DNA of 64,000 bases, from assembly GCA_030142905.1 (NCBI GenBank), contig JASJOG010000273.1, positions 308,076 to 372,075 on the forward strand, read 5' to 3'. A model generated the notes under the pieces. The model was given only the letters and a program-made list of their open reading frames with translations, searched no databases and was not told the origin of the DNA. The translations under genes were made by a program, and so were the position numbers. The stretch comes from Heliopora coerulea. Taxonomy: Eukaryota > Cnidaria > Anthozoa > Scleralcyonacea > Helioporidae. Positions 53,809-63,002 of this stretch are shown piece by piece. Positions within the stretch are counted from its first letter, which is position 1; each line of letters opens with the position of its first letter.

Positions 53809-54693
53809 TATGTCAAACGTTCACTGAGAATTAATGACAACAGTAAACCTGTTACCGACATCGTTTTACAGCCAGTTTGTGCTAAATCTAAAAGAGTAAG
53901 ACACGAATATACACATGAACCCCAAGCCGTGGAAATTTGTCTACCGGCGGCTTGTGAGAAGCATATTTTGCAAAGAATCTGCCAAACATATCTACGGAGT
54001 GAACTGGAATGGCAAGGTGAATTAAAGGTTTGTACAAATAGCAAAAAAATTTGCAAAGCGTATATTCAAGTCGTAGCGACCCTTAATTGCGTGTCTTCAC
54101 TTGACGGAATATTTGACGATGGAACTCAAACGCGCCGTTGGCTTGCTTGCAATTTAGTGCTAGAAAAGAATGCTTTGCTCAACTGTTGGCTCATTACCCT
54201 TACATTCGAGAGATGTGGATGTTTGTTCAAACTTCAGAACATTAGTAATTTTGTAAAAAGTAAAGTTGAAGGAACAAGAACGTCGTTTTGTGAAGAGGCT
54301 ATCCTTCTCGGCTTACTATCTAAAAGTAATGTTTTAATACGCACTCTCTCAAGTTGCTCTCTCAGAAAAACTTTCTGAGTCCCTGACGGGAATCGAACCC
54401 GTAACCTTCTGGTCGCCGGTGAGATGCTCTAACCATTGAGCTACATAGACTCAGATGGTGAGCGAAGGTTACATTTATGTACTGGTTCGTATAGATGGTA
54501 GACATGCCAGGGACTCAGAAAGTTTTTCTGAGAGAGTACCTTGAAAGAGTGCGTATTAAAATAATATAACTACAAAGCTACTACAATTACATCATTATCT
54601 AAAAGTAGTTACGAAGAGGTTGTGCTTCATCTGCAAACAATGGAAAAATTAGCGGGGTGGAAGGTGGGAGTATCCCATCAGCATCAAATGTGA
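53809..54693 (+). pseudogene. Unknown reading frame split by a tRNA-like insertion
   Basis: The frame is open from about 53809 to 54378 (no clear ATG; a GTAG/AG run at 53800-53808 could be a splice acceptor). The predicted protein is Cys-rich and globular-looking (LPAACEKHILQRICQTYL, VATLNCVSSLDGIFDDGTQT, LLNCWLITLTFERCGCLFKL, TSFCEEAILLGLLSKS). The insertion 54329-54595 breaks it. Beyond the right target duplication the same frame stays open for 28 more codons to TGA at 54691-54693. I do not recognise the family. It may be a host exon or a mobile-element gene. The target duplication is solid evidence that the flanks were once joined; that they encode a protein is less sure. Confidence 0.35.
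54329..54595 (-). mobile_element. tRNA-like element with ~54-bp inverted arms and 12-bp TSD
   Basis: TATCTAAAAGTA occurs at 54317-54328 and 54596-54607 as a target duplication. Inside, 54331-54385 and 54508-54561 are inverted arms (TTAATACGCACTCT...). Between them, on the minus strand, is a 76-base tRNA-like sequence (54452-54377): GAGTC ends, A box TGTAGCTCAATGGTTAGAGC, a perfect T arm ACGGGTTCGATTCCCGT. The anticodon stem is poor, so it is not a working tRNA. The right side adds about 33 bases of tail. The 12-bp TSD and pol III boxes fit a SINE; the inverted arms look like a MITE. Confidence 0.7.
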
Positions 54694-55224
54694 AAATCGA
54701 CTGCCTAGAAAATTCTAATCATATCAGAAATACAGTAGGTTAAAGATTAAACAGTCATGTCTCCTAGTTGATTGCTCTAAAATTAAATGATCTACTGATG
54801 TCGTGTCATTAGCAAACAGTGCAAACTAGATGCATTTTATTGAGCATTTAAGTATGGTAAACGATGTAAATACTGTAGTGTTAACTATCACGGCTTGATA
54901 AGCTTCAACATACTGTAAAAGGCTTATAAAGATATCAAAGGTGTTAATCTGGTTTCCCCTTGTTAATTGCACCCTACTGGCTTCACGGGAAAAAATACAC
55001 TTTCCTGTTGATGTCATATCTTTCATACTGAGGGCTCTCTGCCGTTCTGATCAAGTAAACTACCTCTCTTTCATCTTAATTAAACAGTTATAGAAGTAAA
55101 ACTGCATGGTTTGCCACCAGATGTAGAGGAGGCCCTAGAGCTCTAATGCTATGCATTTTATTAGTGTAAGGTAGAATTAAGCTATTCGACTATAAATATT
55201 AACACAGCAGTCATGATTCATCAT
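54694..55224. other. No gene seen
   Basis: Short frames only, no repeat edges recognised before the Penelope pLTR arm. Confidence 0.45.
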
Positions 55225-55407
55225 AAAATCGTCGAAACTTTAACGTATTTGATTCTGACTGTAAAAATTATGTAAAAGACGTTTCGATCAGACAGCTCCG
55301 ATCTTCATCATTTAAAAATGAAAGCCGTTTCGAAACGTGTAATTATATTCATAAATAAAATGAATAATTATATAAAACAATGTGATATAAAATCTTTACC
55401 TATGTGG
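55225..55407. repeat. Left inverted pLTR arm of a Penelope-like element
   Basis: Runs from AAAATCGTCGAAACTTTAA to CTATGTGG. It is mirrored in inverted orientation by 55999-56118 plus 57883-57943 on the other side of the GIY-YIG gene fragment. It contains the hammerhead-like motif at 55278-55311. Confidence 0.75.
55278..55311 (-). ncRNA. Hammerhead-ribozyme-like motif in the pLTR
   Basis: On the minus strand: TGATGA, then a 7-bp helix II (GATCGGA, loop GCTG, TCTGATC), then GAAAC and GTC. This is the core order of the small hammerheads known in Penelope pLTRs. The first core base, normally C, is A here, so this copy may be inactive. The right arm has the intact CTGATGA (about 56085-56091) but a weaker helix II. 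Confidence 0.55.
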
Positions 55408-55409
55408 TA

Positions 55410-55975
55410 TACTATCTGCGCGCAGTCTTTCAGGAAAACGGTTACCCCATAGCTTTCCAGAACAGCTGTTGACAGAAGATAACTAAAGGAGATCAAACAA
55501 CACAAATACCTTTGTAACATTACCATATTTTCTTGGCGTTCTTGAACGGATATCTACAATCCTTACGAAAGAAGGAATAAAAATCGCTCATAAGTCCATC
55601 CTCACATTATCCAAAATTTTTGTCAAACCGAAAGATAAAAAGGAAAAAGACCTAACTACCGGAGTTGTGTATATATTACCATGAAAAGACGGCGATTTTG
55701 TCTATTATGGCCAAACAAAAAGATCACTTAGAACTAGAAAGAAAGAACACAAAAAAGCCTGAAAAGAGAATAACTTGAATTCAAAGGTTGCTCAACACGC
55801 AAATAATAAGATCCATTCTTTGGATTTTCAAGAAATGTCAATTGTGGACAAAGAAATAATTCGGTACAAAAGACTTTTTCTTGAAGCATAGTATTCGATT
55901 GCCGACCCGAAGGCAGGAAATGAACATATGCAAATACCATCTATGTACAAAACCCTGATGAACGATTCTATCTGA
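55410..55975 (+). pseudogene. Penelope-like element C-terminus with GIY-YIG endonuclease
   Basis: The plus strand from about 55430: ENGYP, TFVTLPYFLGVLERIST, ILTKEGIKIAHKSI, KPKDKKEKDLTTGVVYILP, then VYYGQTKRSLRTRKKEHKK (GIY-YIG core: GVVY...YYGQT, catalytic Arg in RTRKKEH), DKEIIRYKRLFLEA (Glu region) and IADPKAGNEHMQIPSMY, with TGA at 55973. In-frame stops interrupt it (TGA after VYILP, TGA after HKKA, TAG after FLEA), so it is dead. The RT part is missing. It is bracketed by inverted pLTR arms. Confidence 0.8.
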
Positions 55976-55998
55976 CATATATGCTATATTTTTATTAA

Positions 55999-56118
55999 CC
56001 ACGTATGTAAATCTTTTATATCACATGGTTTTATATAATTATTCAATTTATTTATATATATAATTACACGTCGAAACGGCCTTCATTTTTAACTGATGAA
56101 CGTTGGAGATGTCGGATC
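55999..56118. repeat. Right inverted pLTR arm, inner part (continues at 57883-57943)
   Basis: Inverted copy of the inner left arm (CATATGTGG-like to GTCGGATC). The arm is cut at 56118 by a hAT derivative with identical 8-bp flanks and resumes at 57883 with GAAACGTCTTTTACACAATT up to about 57943. Confidence 0.75.
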
Positions 56119-57874
56119 CAGTGGCGAAGCTAGTGGTCATGCCGGTCATGCTGAGCATGACCAAAAATATTCCAGAGTTAAAAATTTTTTTACATGCTTG
56201 AAAATGGGAATTTGGTTCGAAATTTTTTTTAAAAAATCGGATGCGGCTTTAGTGAATTATGCTGTGAGTTACATGCATTGGTGACCTGTGGCAAGTCATG
56301 CTCATCTCAGATAGCAGGACCTGGCCAAAATTTGCGCGTCATTGGATTGGCTAAATTATTCCTTGCGCATGTGTACCTTGCCAGTCTTGGGCTTCAGGTC
56401 ATGCTCATTTCCAACAGCACGACTCTTGTTATTTAAAACTCAGTCGCAGTACAAGTAGCGAACAAATAGCGAATAAAGGCGAACATGGATCAAAGTCAAC
56501 CATGCAGATCTTTGGAACTTCATACCGACCTGGACGTCATATCTCAGCTTCCGAAGAAGTCTTTTGCTGCAAGAAATGTGAGCGAGCAGAAAGTTATCGT
56601 TGGTCGATGACTTATGCCGAAGCTCAGGATCAAGACGACGGACATAATGTTCCAAGAGGTCTGGTATACGAATAAGGATTGGCTATGTGCGAGTGAAGAC
56701 AAAAAGCGTCTCTTTTGCTGGCCTTGCTTACTCTTTCGACCTGGAGTTGCACAACAACTTGGTGTATGAAGTGTCAGTTTTCCCATGGCATTTCAAGTTT
56801 GTGAAGGACTTTCTGTATAATCTGGAATATTATCACATTTATGCATTCAGGCAGATCATTAATTTTTGATGTGGTTTATTATTGCATGATGATGTTTGCT
56901 GAATAAATGGACAAGTTGCGGTACGAAATGTCAGTTTTACCGTGGCATTTTCAAGTTTGTGAAGAACTTCCTGTATCATCTGGAATATTATGACATTTGT
57001 GCATTCGATCAGATCATTTTTAATGTGGTACATTATTATGATGAATATTTAGCTGATTAAATAGACAAGTTGCTGCATGAAATGTCAGTTTCCGTATAGC
57101 ATTTTCAAGTTTGTGAAGGACTTCCTGTATCATCTTGAATATTATGACATTTATACTATCAGACTGATCATTATTGATGTGGTTCATTATCATATGATGA
57201 CTTTTTGCTGTTTAAATAGACAACTTGCAGTATGAAGTGTCAGAAACATTCATCCAGTGATTCTCCATGGCATTTTCAAGCTATTCATTATTGTGATGAC
57301 TTATTGCTGGTGAAGGATGTGCTGAGTGCCATTTGTACATTTACATGTATGATGTGATCAATTCAGTGAAAAATCTTTACAAAACAAAAGGAAAGCTATT
57401 CACAGTGAGACTGAATGCAAAGAACAAACCCATAATAGAGGAGGTGAACTCAGTGTAAACCAGCACTGAGGACCAATTCACTTAAGTGTTGTTCAAGCAT
57501 TACGGTAAATATTTTACACTTACAGTAAGCCTCCACTTCTATGTTTAGTTAAACAGTAATGTTGGGCTAGACTTGCTCATGGCTATAAATGTTGGATTCA
57601 CTCACAGCTTTGTCAATGTTCTATAAGCACGGCAATAGTCTCTGACATAAGATAAAACAGCCCAAAATCTGTTGCACTTTGCCTATTTTAAACAACATTC
57701 TTGTGATGCTCAGAAGTCTTAAAAACTATCCTCAAAAAGCAGAAATGACACTTCCGAGACTCCAAATTTCAAAATTTTCCGGGGAAGCATGCCCCCGGAC
57801 CTCCCTAGAGGGCTCTTGCACCTTCAGCACTTGTACTGACTCTGAAGTCACAATAGCATGACCAGTCATTTATG
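56119..57874 (+). mobile_element. 1.76-kb hAT derivative with perfect 8-bp TSD
   Basis: GTCGGATC lies on both sides (56111-56118 and 57875-57882). The left end CAGTGGCGAAGC is a standard hAT terminus; the right end is decayed (its complement begins CATAAATGACTGG). Inside, 56486-56760 reads as the start of a TTF-finger hAT transposase (MDQSQPCRSLELHTDL; WYTNKDWLCASEDKKRLFCW; PCLLFRPG) with a stop. The rest of the transposase is gone, replaced by a ~155-bp tandem repeat (56764-57290). CCGGGGAAGCATGCCCCCGG near 57780 is a palindromic subterminal tract. Confidence 0.78.
56764..57290 (+). repeat. ~155-bp tandem repeat, 3+ units
   Basis: Units begin with (G)TATGAARTGTCAG at 56764, 56921, 57075 and 57231. 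They share GGCATTTTCAAGTTTGTGAA, CTTCCTGTATCATCTGGAAT and TTAAATAGACAAGTTGC. The last unit is partial. It fills the middle of the hAT derivative. Confidence 0.88.
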
Positions 57875-58115
57875 GTCGGATCGAAACGTCTTTTACACAA
57901 TTTTTATAATCAGAATCAAATACATTAAAGTTTCAACGATTTTAAAATTAAGGAAATCACGGTATTGTCCAAACAACGACGCAAAAGTTGTGTAATACAT
58001 TGACAGTATTAGACCACGTGTAAAAGTGCAAAAGCTTCAAGGAACTTCGAAACTTGAAACAGAAAATACTGACATTTCGAACGAAGATCTGTCCTTTGAG
58101 TGGAACGTTAAGTAA

Positions 58116-58400
58116 TATTTCATAAACGAGTGCGAGTGTTTTACCAGGGGTTACAAACACGAGAGAACAATGAAAATCACGAGGCCGTGAACCGAGTGAT
58201 TTTGATTGTTCTCTCGTGTTTGTAAAACATGAGAGGATAATGAAAATCACGAGGCCGTAGGCCGAGTGATTTTTGTTGTTGTCGAATGTTTCACAAACGC
58301 GAGAGAACATTGAAAATCACGAGGCGGTAGGCCGAGTGCTTTTTACTGTTCTCAAGTGTTTGTAAGCCCTGGTAAAACACGAGACACGAGTTTATGAAAT
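58116..58400. mobile_element. Foldback element of three nested hairpins
   Basis: Outer arms ATTTCATAAACGAGTGCGAG...TTTTACCAGGGGTTACAAAC and GTTTGTAAGCCCTGGTAAAA...GAGTTTATGAAAT enclose three consecutive palindromes. Each is about CACGAGAGAACAATGAAAAT, CACGAGGCCGT, a short loop, then the complement. Period about 80 bases. No gene inside. Confidence 0.8.
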
Positions 58401-58416
58401 AGCTTCTCAATCGTCT

Positions 58417-58500
58417 ATATTGAATTTATAATTAAGAAATGTGGTAATAATCGGTTCTAAGTAAGAGCCGTTGATTATCTGATTTCTTAATTATGAATTC
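58417..58500. repeat. ~36-bp-arm palindrome
   Basis: TTGAATTTATAATTAAGAAA plus TGTGGTAATAATCGGTTCT pairs with AGCCGTTGATTATCTGATTT plus CTTAATTATGAATTCA, leaving a loop of a few bases. It lies immediately after the foldback element and may be part of the same insertion. Confidence 0.7.
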
Positions 58501-59527
58501 AGTTTACGCGACCTTTACCGGGTTTCAAAACACATGCGCATGACCAAATATATTAGTCTGGTTGGTTAATTAGATCATGAATTATTAATGAGTTTGAGAA
58601 AGGATATGAAAGCTATGTAATATTTATATTAGTAAATTCATGTCATGCATAAAAGACCCATCAGATTCATAAATCAAAGACAAACTAACAAACTAAGTAA
58701 TGAGTCATTTCGTATTTTAAACGTGATGAACCGGTAGAGAATCCAAGGGAATGGTAATACGTAAAATTTAAGATAAAGAATAGTCCTAGAGAATAAAGAA
58801 TACAACCTAATGCTTTTATCTGTCCATGTTTACCTTCAAATGCCTCAATGCTTTTCTTTTGCTTATTGTTCTCTCTTTGTTTTTGCTTTCCCAATCATTC
58901 GTCCTTTTGTTGTAGAGGTGTATTATGATAGGACACTATGCATTAAAAGGTTGAAAAAACCCAGTAACTTTGTTAGGGATTAAATGAAAGAAAAACGTAT
59001 TCATTCCATGGGGATGAGTGATTCGAAGTCTGGAAATGAGACGTCTATTCTTGCAGCTATCATTACTCCCGGAAGTTTTTAAAATGCTACCAACTTTCAT
59101 GTCTTATAACGAGTGGTTGGTACTAATGAAATTTCATGAGACAGGTTTGTCAATATTATTACTCCTTACGGAGCGAAGTTGTTCAGCAAAACTGTGAAAA
59201 AGAAATCGGACATTTTAACCGACGTAGAGTTTACAGCATTTAGTGAATGCGACGCACTAAATGATGTTAATGGAGGTGTGTGCAAAGTGATCGAAAATTT
59301 TATTTTAAAGCACTATGTACTAATCAGTCTCAAGTATTTTCATTTCGTCGAAAGGAAATCAATATTCCTACCTTTGCGATTGAAGGAATGAAATGTTATG
59401 ACTAAGGGAATCTTTTCTATGGAATTTTGTCGTCGAATTATTTACCATTAAGTCTTTTGAACTTCTTTTCTAAAGCCTCCTTCATGCTTTATCTCACAAT
59501 AATTATGTCAAAAACTCCGCTTCCACT
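58501..59527. other. No gene seen
   Basis: Short frames only; no recognisable repeats. Confidence 0.45.
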
Positions 59528-59650
59528 ATTGACATTTCGGGCACGGCATGGCTAAAATTTTGGCACGGATGCCGCTATTTTTGGGCACGCCACTGGTGAT
59601 TTTCACAGGGTAAACGGTGCGGATTTCTTAAAATTTCAAACCTGTGCCAG
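59528..59650. repeat. Partial copy of the GGGCACGG MITE
   Basis: Matches the left 110-120 bases of the MITE at 23001-23208 (TTGACATTTCGGGCACGG, GCCGCTATTTTTGGGCACG, GTAAACGGTGYGGA). The right end is missing. Confidence 0.7.
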
Positions 59651-60010
59651 CATTACGTCACACGGTCATAAGCTCACCGCATACCTTGGCTATCACACTT
59701 CCCCCCCTAGAAATAATCCTGCGGATGCCCATGATTATACCGCCCAATTATTATATTTGCTTGAAATACGTTTCACCTTCAGGTGTCAGCCAGAGTAAAA
59801 TTAAAAAGTCGGATACGGACCAAAAAGAGTTAATCGAGGTATTCTTAGTATTTTGCCCACGTGCGAATTTCGTCTATCCCAAATTGAAGCATTTAACACC
59901 TTGTGAGTGTTAATGACGATTACTTTGTGAAGCTGACAGCGAAATCGCCATAAAATCGATAACGTTGAAACATGCCAGTATGTTAGGTGTGATCCGATGT
60001 TTAGCCATCT

Positions 60011-60015
60011 GTCTG

Positions 60016-60103
<88 letters not shown>

Positions 60104-60150
60104 CCTGTCTATCTGTCTATCTATGTATCCATCTATCTGCCTATCTATGT
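60011..60150. repeat. (CTAT)n microsatellite with interrupted right side
   Basis: About 22 clean tetranucleotide units, then variant units (CTGT, CTAC, CTGC) to about 60150. A deleted LINE starts directly after it. The YLSI-rich plus-strand frame here is produced by the repeat. Confidence 0.95.
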
Positions 60151-61018
60151 AGCAAAGATGGAAAAGCTGTAGGAATCAATTAAATTTCAAACAAAATTTT
60201 AAAATTATCAGCACTATATATTTTTGAATCTTTAAGTGCTATTTTCAATTTGTCTCTTGAAACAAATAATTTCCCATTGACTGGAAAATTGCCAGGATTA
60301 TACAAATTTTCAAAGCAGGTGACCGCTGTGATACAAACGATTATAGACCAATTTCAGTCATCTCAGCAGTTGCTCGTATTTTTGAAAAACTTGTGTATGA
60401 TCAATTAGAAAACTATATAACGAAACACAATTTGATAAATCTCAGGCAATCTGGTTTCTGATCTTTATTTTCCACCACCACAGCCATGCTAGATGTTACA
60501 AATGAATGGTGTTTCAACATTGACAGAAGACTAGTAAATGGGGTCTTATTCTTAGATCTCAAAAAAGACTGTAAATAGCCACACTCCATCCTATTTATCT
60601 GAAATATTTGACAAACAATTTGGTTCAGCTGTTTATAATCTCAGATCAGATAACAATATCTAGATACCAACAGTGAGAACTAAAAGCTACAAAGACAGTT
60701 TTGCGATATCTGGATCTATGATGTGGAATTCGTTACCAAATTCAGTAAAAAACGAAAGGGATCTCTCAAAATTTAAAAAATAAATCCGGAAATACAACTT
60801 TTGCATTGAGAACATTAACATTTAGTTTTATTCTTCTGTATACATTGTAAATATCGTTAAAAACAAAAAACCCAGAAAATCTTGTAAATATATTTTATTA
60901 CTATTTACACGGCTTCTAGGTAGACCAGAGCTAAATGTAATTTTATTTCTGATAGAACTACCGTGTTTAAATAAATTTTATCTATCGATCTATCGATCTA
61001 TCTATCTATCTATCTATC
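60150..61018 (+). pseudogene. LINE ORF2 with internal deletion, (ATCT)n tail
   Basis: Plus strand: KDGKAVGINKISNKILK-like start (about 60155), FNLSLETNNFP, NDYRPISVISAVARIFEKLV (about 60350), then RRLVNGVLFLDLKKD (about 60565), where the RT stops at motif A and jumps to the C-terminal block (LSEIFDKQFGSAVYNLRSDN, then MMWNSLPNSVKNERD; 60600-60770). The RT core with YADD is deleted. The 3' end ACCGTGTTTAAATAAATTTT plus (ATCT)n (60979-61018) matches the ending of the LINE at 27676. Confidence 0.78.
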
Positions 61019-61231
61019 GGTTTATTTTTTTCTGATGCTAGGAAGCTTTCGTGAAAATACAACACAATATTAAAAAAACAAACGCGCGATGAACATTAGG
61101 TTTTTGTAGTGCTTAAGCTGCACAATGGCCTCCATAAATAAAAAACATGAGCGTGAATAAAGATAACGGGTAATTGATGCAATATGAACGGTTGAACTGC
61201 ACGGCATTTACATGGAGAGAAATACATGACA

Positions 61232-61394
61232 TTAGCACAAAATAAAACGGATTCCAAAAAATGTCATTCTTGTGATTCAAGTAAAAAAAAGAATAGACAA
61301 GAAGGAACAACATGTATCTTCTTGTCTATATTTTTCTTACTTGAATCACAAATTAAGAAAGACATTTTTTGGAATCTCTTTTATTTTGTACTAG
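61232..61394. repeat. Foldback repeat, ~75-bp arms
   Basis: TTAGCACAAAATAAAA...GATTCCAAAAAATGTC...GTGATTCAAGTAA...TAGACAAGAAG is mirrored by 61318-61394, with a loop of about 10 bases (AACAACATGT). It is probably a MITE. TSD not clear. Confidence 0.8.
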
Positions 61395-61925
61395 CTTAGA
61401 CTGTTGGCCGGTTATGGTACATGAAGTAATTACACAAATATTTTATATTACGAATAACACCAATGCATTTTCAAGGGCATGTGTATCATCTATTTTGGAG
61501 ATAATAATCATTTTAACCGATTGAATCGAAGTAAAGGTTTACGAAAATGAGTACGATTCTGTATCCGACTTACAGCCAGTTATTAGACAGCCATTCCCTT
61601 AGTTTTCCTATTGATAAGCCCACGCGTTAGTATATTAACCCTTTAAAACGTCATTAGTTTTGCCAGAAAAATCCTCCAAGCCATCTTTTATCTGCGCTTC
61701 TATTGCAGAGTACCTTTGCATTCTACCAGCTGGACTTCAATTCGAAATGTCTGTCTATCTGCAGAAAATGGTTGAATATTATCGCTGGTCAATGGAAATA
61801 GGAGGTAAGTAAAGTGACGTCGCTGTATTTAACTGTAGGGATCAAATTTGTCGACCATCTAAAATAACTTCAATCACTTCTTGGTTGTAAGTGTAAGTTG
61901 TAAAGAGTAACCTATTCCCCTCGCC
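61395..61925. other. No gene seen
   Basis: Short frames only. Confidence 0.45.
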
Positions 61926-61948
61926 ATATATACATATGTACATATTAC

Positions 61949-61995
<47 letters not shown>

Positions 61996-62063
61996 CATAT
62001 ATACATATATAAAAGTGTACATATATACATATATAAATATATACATACACACACACATATATG

Positions 62064-62102
<39 letters not shown>

Positions 62103-62168
62103 TATATATTAACATATATATATATATATATATTAACATATAAATATATATAAATATATATATACATA
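61926..62168. repeat. (TA)n / (ATAC)n low-complexity tract
   Basis: Alternating TA runs with TACATA and CACACA interruptions. The Tyr/Ile-rich frames on the minus strand are artefacts of this tract. Confidence 0.95.
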
Positions 62169-62220
62169 ACGAAAAGTTACTGTGTGGCAACCGTTGGAGA
62201 CGGTATAAGAAGTAGATTAA

Positions 62221-62297
62221 CCACTCATTTAAAAAGTCCTTAGTTGCACTAACGTTTTCGGTTGTTGCTCTTCAGGTGCTGAGTGCATACTGAGTGG
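62221..62297 (-). ncRNA. Weak hammerhead-like motif, Penelope-type remnant
   Basis: On the minus strand CCACTCA and TGAGTGG close a stem. Inside, GCACT/AGTGC pair, and CTGAAGA ... CGAAAACGTTAGTGC fit the hammerhead core CUGANGA ... GAAA. Helix II is poor. Similar text occurs in Penelope pLTRs from memory. No coding part is nearby. Confidence 0.28.
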
Positions 62298-62455
62298 TTC
62301 TGTGATTTATATTAACATATTGTTGACGCTTTACTGCTATTATTATGCTAGTTTGACGAATAACCATGCTATGAGTCATGTATTAAGATTTCTATATTTA
62401 CATGCTCTAATTATAATTGTCATTTGAGAAAATTATATGTTTAAGAATCTGGCTA

Positions 62456-63002
62456 CTAAATACAGTTTAATTCGGATCCTAGTAAATCCATGATTTCTTG
62501 TTCTTTTGTTTCTCTAAATAGTCGGGTTGAGTTTTTACATTGGTATATCGGCATCATTTCAAGGTGCACAAGGGGCCTCCATTTCAAGCTGCTTTGTAAT
62601 ATTATCAATAATAACGTCGTCGCCCTTTTGTCCGTTTGAGGATCCACATACTCGGTATCACTCTTTTTGCCAGCTTTTTTTTCACTTGCCCCACTGGCTG
62701 AAGATAGGTTTGACAGGGAAGCGTCCAAACATTGCTTCTTTGACGCTTGTTCAAGTGTTAATTCGTCAGAATGAAGCAAATCATCATCTGACTCCTCGTT
62801 ATCGGACTAATGTCACAGCTGTTCCACATCCTTCGACATTTCGGCCATGCCGCAAACCACTTCTTGCATTCTGGCCGCTTGACTCAGTGGCAGCCTTTAC
62901 ACTGCCAAGCTGAGGATTATCCCTTGACTGACCTGTATTAGCGGAACTTTCAGACAGAATTGGGACATTCCTAGAATCCATACTGGTGGGAAAAATGTAC
63001 AA
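62456..63002 (-). pseudogene. Ser/Lys/Glu-rich reading frames, possibly a gag-like start
   Basis: Two minus-strand frames, 63002-62799 (MDSRNVPILSESSANTGQSR, SVKAATESSGQNARSGLRHG) and 62779-62456 (SDELTLEQASKKQCLDASLS, ASEKKAGKKSDTEYVDPQTD), look like one low-complexity, polar N-terminus broken by a shift near 62790. In another frame GDDVIIDNITKQLEMEAP follows (about 62620-62570). This kind of acidic helix after a polar leader recalls gag-like ORF1 starts of DIRS-like elements, but no diagnostic block is present. A host exon is equally possible. Confidence 0.3.

Noticed and set aside
54377..54452. A functional tRNA gene on the minus strand
   Set aside because: The A box, B box and T arm are good, but the anticodon stem pairs poorly, position 33 is not T, the acceptor stem is only partly paired, and the sequence sits in a repeat with inverted arms.
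59965..60183. Plus-strand frame with YLSI repeats
   Set aside because: Translation of the (CTAT)n microsatellite.
61842..62190. Tyr/Ile-rich frames
   Set aside because: Translation of a (TA)n/(ATAC)n tract.
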